From: an uncultured Oscillospiraceae bacterium
GTDB taxonomy: Bacteria > Bacillota > Clostridia > Oscillospirales > Oscillospiraceae
Length of the DNA stretch: 64,000 nucleotides
Reading direction: 5' to 3'
Assembly: GCA_944385445.1 (NCBI GenBank)
Contig: CALWXF010000001.1
Span: 372,001 to 436,000, forward strand
Shown: one piece after another, positions 60,388 through 64,000 of the stretch
Position numbering within the stretch: position 1 is the first letter of the stretch
Layout: every line of letters begins with the position of its first letter
Program-made: the position numbers and the translations under genes
Notes under the pieces: model-generated
Databases searched by the model: none
What the model saw: only the letters and a program-made list of their open reading frames with translations
Told to the model about the DNA's origin: nothing

Positions 60388-61536
60388 ATGAAATTAACCC
60401 ACAGAAAGGGTGCTCTGGGGAAAAAGCTGCTGGGTGCAGCGGTTTCTTTGGCCCTGCTGCTGTGTTTGATGCCCACGGCGGGGGCACAGTCTACCCAGGG
60501 GAAAAGCTATGTGGCTCTGGGAGACAGCATATCCTCCGGGTACGGGCTGGAGGACGACACGTTGAGCTTTACCCAGCAGGTGGCCCAGGACAATGGTCTG
60601 GAGCTGACCAACCTGGCCCAGGATGGAGAGACCTCTGCCTCTCTGCTGGACAAGCTGCAGACAGACCAGGTTTCCGAAGCGGTTGCCCAGGCGGACATCA
60701 TTACCATAACGGTGGGCGGCAATGATCTGATGAACGCCCTGTATGCCTATTTGACCGATGCGTATAACCAGCGCAACCCCGAGAATCCCACCACCCAGGA
60801 GGACATGAAGAATGCCGTCATGGGGGGAGATATGGGAGTTCTCACCTTTGCCCTGGAAGTAGGCCCTGGGTTTTCCAATTCGGAGCAGGCCACCCAGGCG
60901 CTGGCCGACTTTCATACCCACTTGACCCAGATAGTCTTGAATATCTGCGCGGAGAATCCACAGGTTCAGCTGGTGGTGGTGGAGCAGTACAACCCGTACA
61001 GTTACTTGCTCAAGGAGCTGTCCAAGAACCCTATCTTTGCCAGCTCGGCCCAGAGTCTGTGCGCTGCCTTTGGGGCGGGGGTAGCAGACATCAACAACGT
61101 GATTGCTGCTGTGGCGCAGCAGCAGGAGTGTTCGGTGGCCAAGGTGTATGATGCCTTTGAAACCGCCCTGGAAAACCCCTGCAACGCCTCTGTGTCCGTG
61201 CCTGTAAAGTTGAACCTAGATTTTCATCCCAATGAATATGGGCATGCCCTTATTGCCCAGCAGGTCACCGAGCTTCTGGCCCAGCAGGCCATCGTGCTTC
61301 CAGAGGATGAGGTGGTGGAAGATCAGCCCCAGGGAGATGTGAGCAATCCTGCCGCACCCCAGACACCCACACCCCCAGTCCAAACACAGGACGTATTCCA
61401 GGTGCAGCAGCCGCCGGCAACCGGAGACACCAGTGATCTGGTGATCTGGATGATTCTGGTGTGCATCACGGGAGCCTGTCTGGTGGTGGTCACCATTTTG
61501 CAGAACCGACGCAAGGGTGGCAAACACGAATCTTGA
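60388..61536 (+). CDS. Secreted SGNH/GDSL hydrolase with sortase-like C-terminal anchor
   Basis: The 382-residue protein has a signal peptide (residues 1-33, LLGAAVSLALLLCLMPTAGA) and an SGNH domain to about residue 300. Block I is VALGDSISSGYG (Ser 47), block III GGNDLMN, and block V DFHPNEYGH supplies Asp and His. The end has a Pro-rich linker, PPATGD at about 342, a hydrophobic helix (LVIWMILVCITGACLVVVTI) and a basic tail (RRKGGK). That is a sortase signal layout with P in place of L in LPxTG. ATG 60388 follows AAAGGAG; ATG 60361 precedes the ribosome site. Probably an extracellular esterase; substrate unknown. Confidence 0.85.
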   Translation: MKLTHRKGALGKKLLGAAVSLALLLCLMPTAGAQSTQGKSYVALGDSISSGYGLEDDTLSFTQQVAQDNGLELTNLAQDGETSASLLDKLQTDQVSEAVAQADIITITVGGNDLMNALYAYLTDAYNQRNPENPTTQEDMKNAVMGGDMGVLTFALEVGPGFSNSEQATQALADFHTHLTQIVLNICAENPQVQLVVVEQYNPYSYLLKELSKNPIFASSAQSLCAAFGAGVADINNVIAAVAQQQECSVAKVYDAFETALENPCNASVSVPVKLNLDFHPNEYGHALIAQQVTELLAQQAIVLPEDEVVEDQPQGDVSNPAAPQTPTPPVQTQDVFQVQQPPATGDTSDLVIWMILVCITGACLVVVTILQNRRKGGKHES

Positions 61537-61557
61537 TACCCTATGAGAGAGACAAAC

Positions 61558-61591
61558 GCCGGGGTACAGAGGACCGCTCTGTTGCCCCGGC
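61558..61591 (+). terminator. Terminator after the surface SGNH gene
   Basis: GCCGGGG-T-ACAGAG pairs with CTCTGT-TG-CCCCGGC (13 bp with a small internal loop), followed by TCTTTGG. Confidence 0.6.
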
Positions 61592-61707
61592 TCTTTGGTG
61601 CACACAACCTTCACAGGAACTTTACACGAGTTGGATGGCGAGTCGCAGGACGGGAGACTATACTGGAGACCATAGACTAGGAAGAATCTCTAGGAGTGGT
61701 GATTGTT

Positions 61708-61902
61708 ATGCTGCCTTGTCAGAAGACCTGTCCCAGCTACCGAGAGGGGTGCCACAAGACCTGTGCCAACTGGCTGTTGTTCCAGCGCAGGCAGAAGGAG
61801 CAGCGGGAGGCCAAAAAGGCCTATCTCCGCTATCACATGGCCCGATGCACCCAGGCGGTCCACCAGCTGGAGAGCCTACAGGTACGCCGCCAAGTATGGT
61901 AA
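61708..61902 (+). CDS. Small cysteine-rich protein, hypothetical
   Basis: The 64-residue protein has five cysteines clustered as CQKTC...C..TC near the N-terminus plus one later (ARCTQ), then a strongly basic, helical middle (LFQRRQKEQREAKKAYLRYH). AGGAG lies 11 bases before ATG 61708; GTG codons at 61696 and 61699 are alternatives. The spacing CPSYREGCHKTC could bind zinc or an iron-sulfur cluster, but there is no known match I can name. It is flanked by terminators, so it is its own transcription unit. Confidence 0.6.
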   Translation: MLPCQKTCPSYREGCHKTCANWLLFQRRQKEQREAKKAYLRYHMARCTQAVHQLESLQVRRQVW

Positions 61903-61922
61903 TACCAATTGTAGAGAGATAA

Positions 61923-61964
61923 AAAGCCCCCGCCCTCCGGTTCTCGCCGGAGGGCGGGGGCTTT
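61923..61964. terminator. Very strong bidirectional terminator
   Basis: A perfect 18-bp inverted repeat AAAGCCCCCGCCCTCCGG / CCGGAGGGCGGGGGCTTT with a TTCTCG loop, between the small Cys-rich gene and the convergent surface-protein gene. Confidence 0.9.
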
Positions 61965-62002
61965 CTACGACTCAAGGTGGGCTTGAGATCGCTGCGGGGA
62001 AA

Positions 62003-64000
62003 TTACTGGTCGGCCTCGTCCTTGCGGCGGGTCACCACATAGGCGGCGCCAGCCAGGGAGATCACGCCAGCAGTGGCCCAAGCAGCCAGATGGCTGTTGT
62101 CGCCAGTCTGAGGCACCTTCTCGGGCTTTTCAGTGGCCTGAGGCTTGTCGGTGTTCTCGGGCTTCTGGGAGGCCTCGGGCTTATCGGTGGGAGCGCCACC
62201 GGCAGTGAGGCCGTCCATGGCGGCGGTGAGGGCAGCCACAGCGTTGTCCACGGTCTTCTGATCGTCCACGGACAGGCTGTTGTCCGCCATCACAGCCCGG
62301 GCATTGGCCAGAGCGGTGCGGAAGGTGGCCACAGCCTCGGCGGGATAGCCGGACAGGTCCAGGCTCTCGGCCTTGCTCACCAGGCCTTCCAGGATGGACT
62401 TGTCGGCCTTGAAGCGCTGGGCCATGATGGCATTCAGCAGCTCATCACAGGCGGCCTCGACCTCAGACTGGGTGGCGTTGGGGTCGTCATAGACGGTCTG
62501 GGCCTTCTCCAGAGCATCCAGCAGCATCTGCCAGTTGGTCTCCACATACTTGTCGGCATTCTCCACCATACCGTTGGCACGGTCGATGAGCAGCTCCAGC
62601 ATGGACTTGTCGCAGCGCAGCTGCTGAGCCTCAATGGCCTCCAGCAGGGCGGCATAAGCGGCGTCTACCTCATACTGCAGAGCGTCGGGGTCAGCGGACA
62701 CGGCTTCGGCCTTGTCCAGGGCATCCAGCAGCATCTGCCAGTTGGTGTCCATGTACTGGTCCTCGTTGGCCACCATTTCCTTGGCGCGCTCAATGAGCAG
62801 GTTCAGAGCTTCCTTGTCACCCTGGGTGAAGTCCAGCAGGTGCACAGCGTCAAACAGGTCCTCAGTGGCCTTGTCCACCTCGGGCTGGGTGGCGTTGGGA
62901 TCAGCCAGAACGGCCTTGGCCTGGTCCAGAGCGGCCTGGTACTTGGCGGCCACGGTGGGAATGAGCTTGCTGGTGTCCTGGGCGGCGGCGTAGTCATAGG
63001 TCTTTTGCAGCAGGGCTTTACTGGCCTCGGAGGCGGGCTCGTCGGTGTCGGTCAGCTGGTCAATGGCGGCACGCAGGGCGGCCACAGCCTCAGCGGTGTC
63101 CTTGCTGTCCTCAGCGTACAGCTTCTGCACCTCGATGAGGGCGTCGATCATGGTGTTGACGGCGGCCACATCCTTGCCGGTGACGTCGATGGCCTCAGCC
63201 TCGGCGATGATGTCCCGGACGGTGGTGTCCTCGGGAATCTGCTCGTAGGTGAACTGGACCTCGGAGATCTGATACCAGTTCTTCTTGGTGGCAGTGAGCA
63301 GGACGCGGACGTACTTGACCACGGTGGAGTCAAACTCGATGGTGGTGTCGGAGGAAGAGCTGTCCAGGTGGCCCACGGTGGTCCAGGTCTCCTTGTCGGT
63401 GGACACCTGAACGTCGGCGCCCTCCAGAATGTCAGCGCCCACGTTGCTGGGCTGCACCACACGAATCTGGGTCATGTTCACAGCCTGGGGGAAGGTGAAC
63501 ACGAACTCCTTGCCGGCCTCCTGGTCCTTCTCGAACCAGCACTTGGTGTTCAGGTTGCCGTCCAGCATCTTGTCATAGCTGTAGCTCTGATAGTAGCTGT
63601 CGGTAGCGGTGACGGTGGGGGTGTTGCCGTCAGGCAGCATGAGAGCGGCCTTGGCGGTGTTCACAGACTCCAGGGCGGCGGCCACAGCCTGGGCGTCATT
63701 GCCCTGGGAGTACAGGACATCCTTGGCAGCGTTGACAGCGGCCTTGTACTCGGTGTAGCCGGACTGATAGCCGATGTCGGTGAGGGGGAACTGAGTCTCC
63801 ACATACAGAGCGAAGTTCTTGAGCAGAACGGCCTTGGCCTTGGCCTCGGTGAGGGCGGCCAGAGCCTCGTCCACCGCCAGCTGCTCGCTGTCTTCCTGGT
63901 CATACACGGCCTGGGCAGCATCCAGAGCGGTCTGGTACTCGGCGAAGGTGGCGGGGATGTAGTCAGCGGCGTTGAGCTTCGCCTCCAGCTCGGCGCCCAG
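62003..64000 (-). CDS. Large sortase-anchored surface protein, C-terminal part (5' end outside window)
   Basis: The frame is open to the window edge, so only the C-terminal 665 residues are seen; the GTG at 63907 is internal. In order: helical FIVAR-like segments; a discoidin / F5-8 type C carbohydrate-binding module (from YDKMLDGNLNTKCWFEKDQE to YVRVLLTATKKNWYQISEVQ); a further FIVAR-like region; two 69-residue repeats and a degenerate third; a Lys/Glu/Pro linker; and VPQTGDNS, a hydrophobic helix and RRKDEADQ, a sortase sorting signal. The architecture is that of extracellular glycosidases (for example beta-N-acetylglucosaminidase or hyaluronidase-like proteins) of gut bacteria, but the catalytic domain would lie upstream. 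It is likely cell-wall linked. Confidence 0.85.
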   Translation of the reverse strand: MGAELEAKLNAADYIPATFAEYQTALDAAQAVYDQEDSEQLAVDEALAALTEAKAKAVLLKNFALYVETQFPLTDIGYQSGYTEYKAAVNAAKDVLYSQGNDAQAVAAALESVNTAKAALMLPDGNTPTVTATDSYYQSYSYDKMLDGNLNTKCWFEKDQEAGKEFVFTFPQAVNMTQIRVVQPSNVGADILEGADVQVSTDKETWTTVGHLDSSSSDTTIEFDSTVVKYVRVLLTATKKNWYQISEVQFTYEQIPEDTTVRDIIAEAEAIDVTGKDVAAVNTMIDALIEVQKLYAEDSKDTAEAVAALRAAIDQLTDTDEPASEASKALLQKTYDYAAAQDTSKLIPTVAAKYQAALDQAKAVLADPNATQPEVDKATEDLFDAVHLLDFTQGDKEALNLLIERAKEMVANEDQYMDTNWQMLLDALDKAEAVSADPDALQYEVDAAYAALLEAIEAQQLRCDKSMLELLIDRANGMVENADKYVETNWQMLLDALEKAQTVYDDPNATQSEVEAACDELLNAIMAQRFKADKSILEGLVSKAESLDLSGYPAEAVATFRTALANARAVMADNSLSVDDQKTVDNAVAALTAAMDGLTAGGAPTDKPEASQKPENTDKPQATEKPEKVPQTGDNSHLAAWATAGVISLAGAAYVVTRRKDEADQ
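62402..62815 (-). repeat. Two tandem 207-bp coding repeats
   Basis: Units 62609-62815 and 62402-62608 each encode 69 residues and share ETNWQMLLDAL-type cores (DTNWQMLLDALDKAEAV and ETNWQMLLDALEKAQTV). A degenerate third unit begins at 62401. They look like helical spacer repeats of the FIVAR class. Confidence 0.8.

Overview
This 64 kb window looks like a chromosomal segment of a GC-rich, endospore-forming, anaerobic Firmicute. A gut Oscillospiraceae/Ruminococcaceae-type organism fits best, but the genus cannot be fixed from sequence alone. Reasons: strongly GC-biased codon use; AGGAGG-type ribosome sites; sporulation genes (spoVT, a spoIIQ-like M23 gene, spmA/spmB, spoIIE); Clostridia-type energy genes (NfnAB, iron alcohol dehydrogenase, pyruvate carboxylase); and Gram-positive surface proteins with sortase-type tails. 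I see no tRNA, rRNA, CRISPR array, prophage or IS transposase.

Layout. 1-4758: end of a polysaccharide locus (glycosyltransferase fragment, UDP-glucose dehydrogenase, ABC permease, membrane glycosyltransferase, ABC ATPase). 4978-8515: iron alcohol dehydrogenase, then nfnA-nfnB for electron bifurcation. 8594-10809 (minus): SGNH hydrolase, ECF sigma factor and RsiV-like anti-sigma, a candidate cell-envelope stress operon. 11192-16020: spoVT, a spoIIQ-like gene and pyruvate carboxylase. 16296-21836: recG, a C_GCAxxG_C_C protein, tex, rsmI. 21946-29596: abrB-like regulator, spmAB, a CorC/HlyC-type membrane protein, a divergent EF-G-like GTPase, a second ECF sigma/anti-sigma pair and dusB. 29731-34147: spoIIE, a MocR/PdxR-type regulator and a divergent ECF-transporter S component. 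34152-34559: a duplicated hairpin plus small-ORF unit. 34538-39498: DacF-like carboxypeptidase, a helix-hairpin-helix protein, then a translationally coupled response regulator / sensor kinase / GerMN lipoprotein operon. 39568-42721: metY, a stand-alone nucleotidyltransferase, a WYL regulator. 42837-51642: pyrE-radC-uvrB-ybaK-aldo/keto reductase-uvrA and two small membrane proteins. 51691-56961: M32 carboxypeptidase, UPF0340 protein, XRE-TPR regulator, MFS transporter, DUF421 protein. 57010-60209 (minus): MATE transporter, then an ABC-F ATPase behind an attenuator. 60388-64000: a surface SGNH hydrolase, a small Cys-rich protein and the C-terminal part of a large sortase-anchored protein.

The most interesting structures lie between genes. 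(1) The ABC-F gene is preceded by a sigma-A-type promoter, a three-codon leader ORF (MNK), mutually exclusive anti-terminator pairings and an intrinsic terminator. This is the layout expected of drug-inducible transcription attenuation. (2) The 3' end of uvrB occurs twice, around a hairpin-dense insert of about 150 bp. The two copies of the last 11 codons and stop differ only at synonymous positions, and the copy inside uvrB uses codons that look rare here. This resembles an integrative element that rebuilds the gene end it enters. (3) Two tandem small ORFs downstream of the ECF S component sit in a duplicated unit with compensatory changes in the hairpin stem and codon-by-codon alignable peptides. 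(4) The response regulator / kinase / GerMN lipoprotein operon has the layout of actinobacterial mtrA-mtrB-lpqB.

All family assignments rest on reading translated sequence and motifs; no database search was run. Start codons were moved from the longest ORF where a ribosome-binding site or the usual family N-terminus pointed to an internal start.
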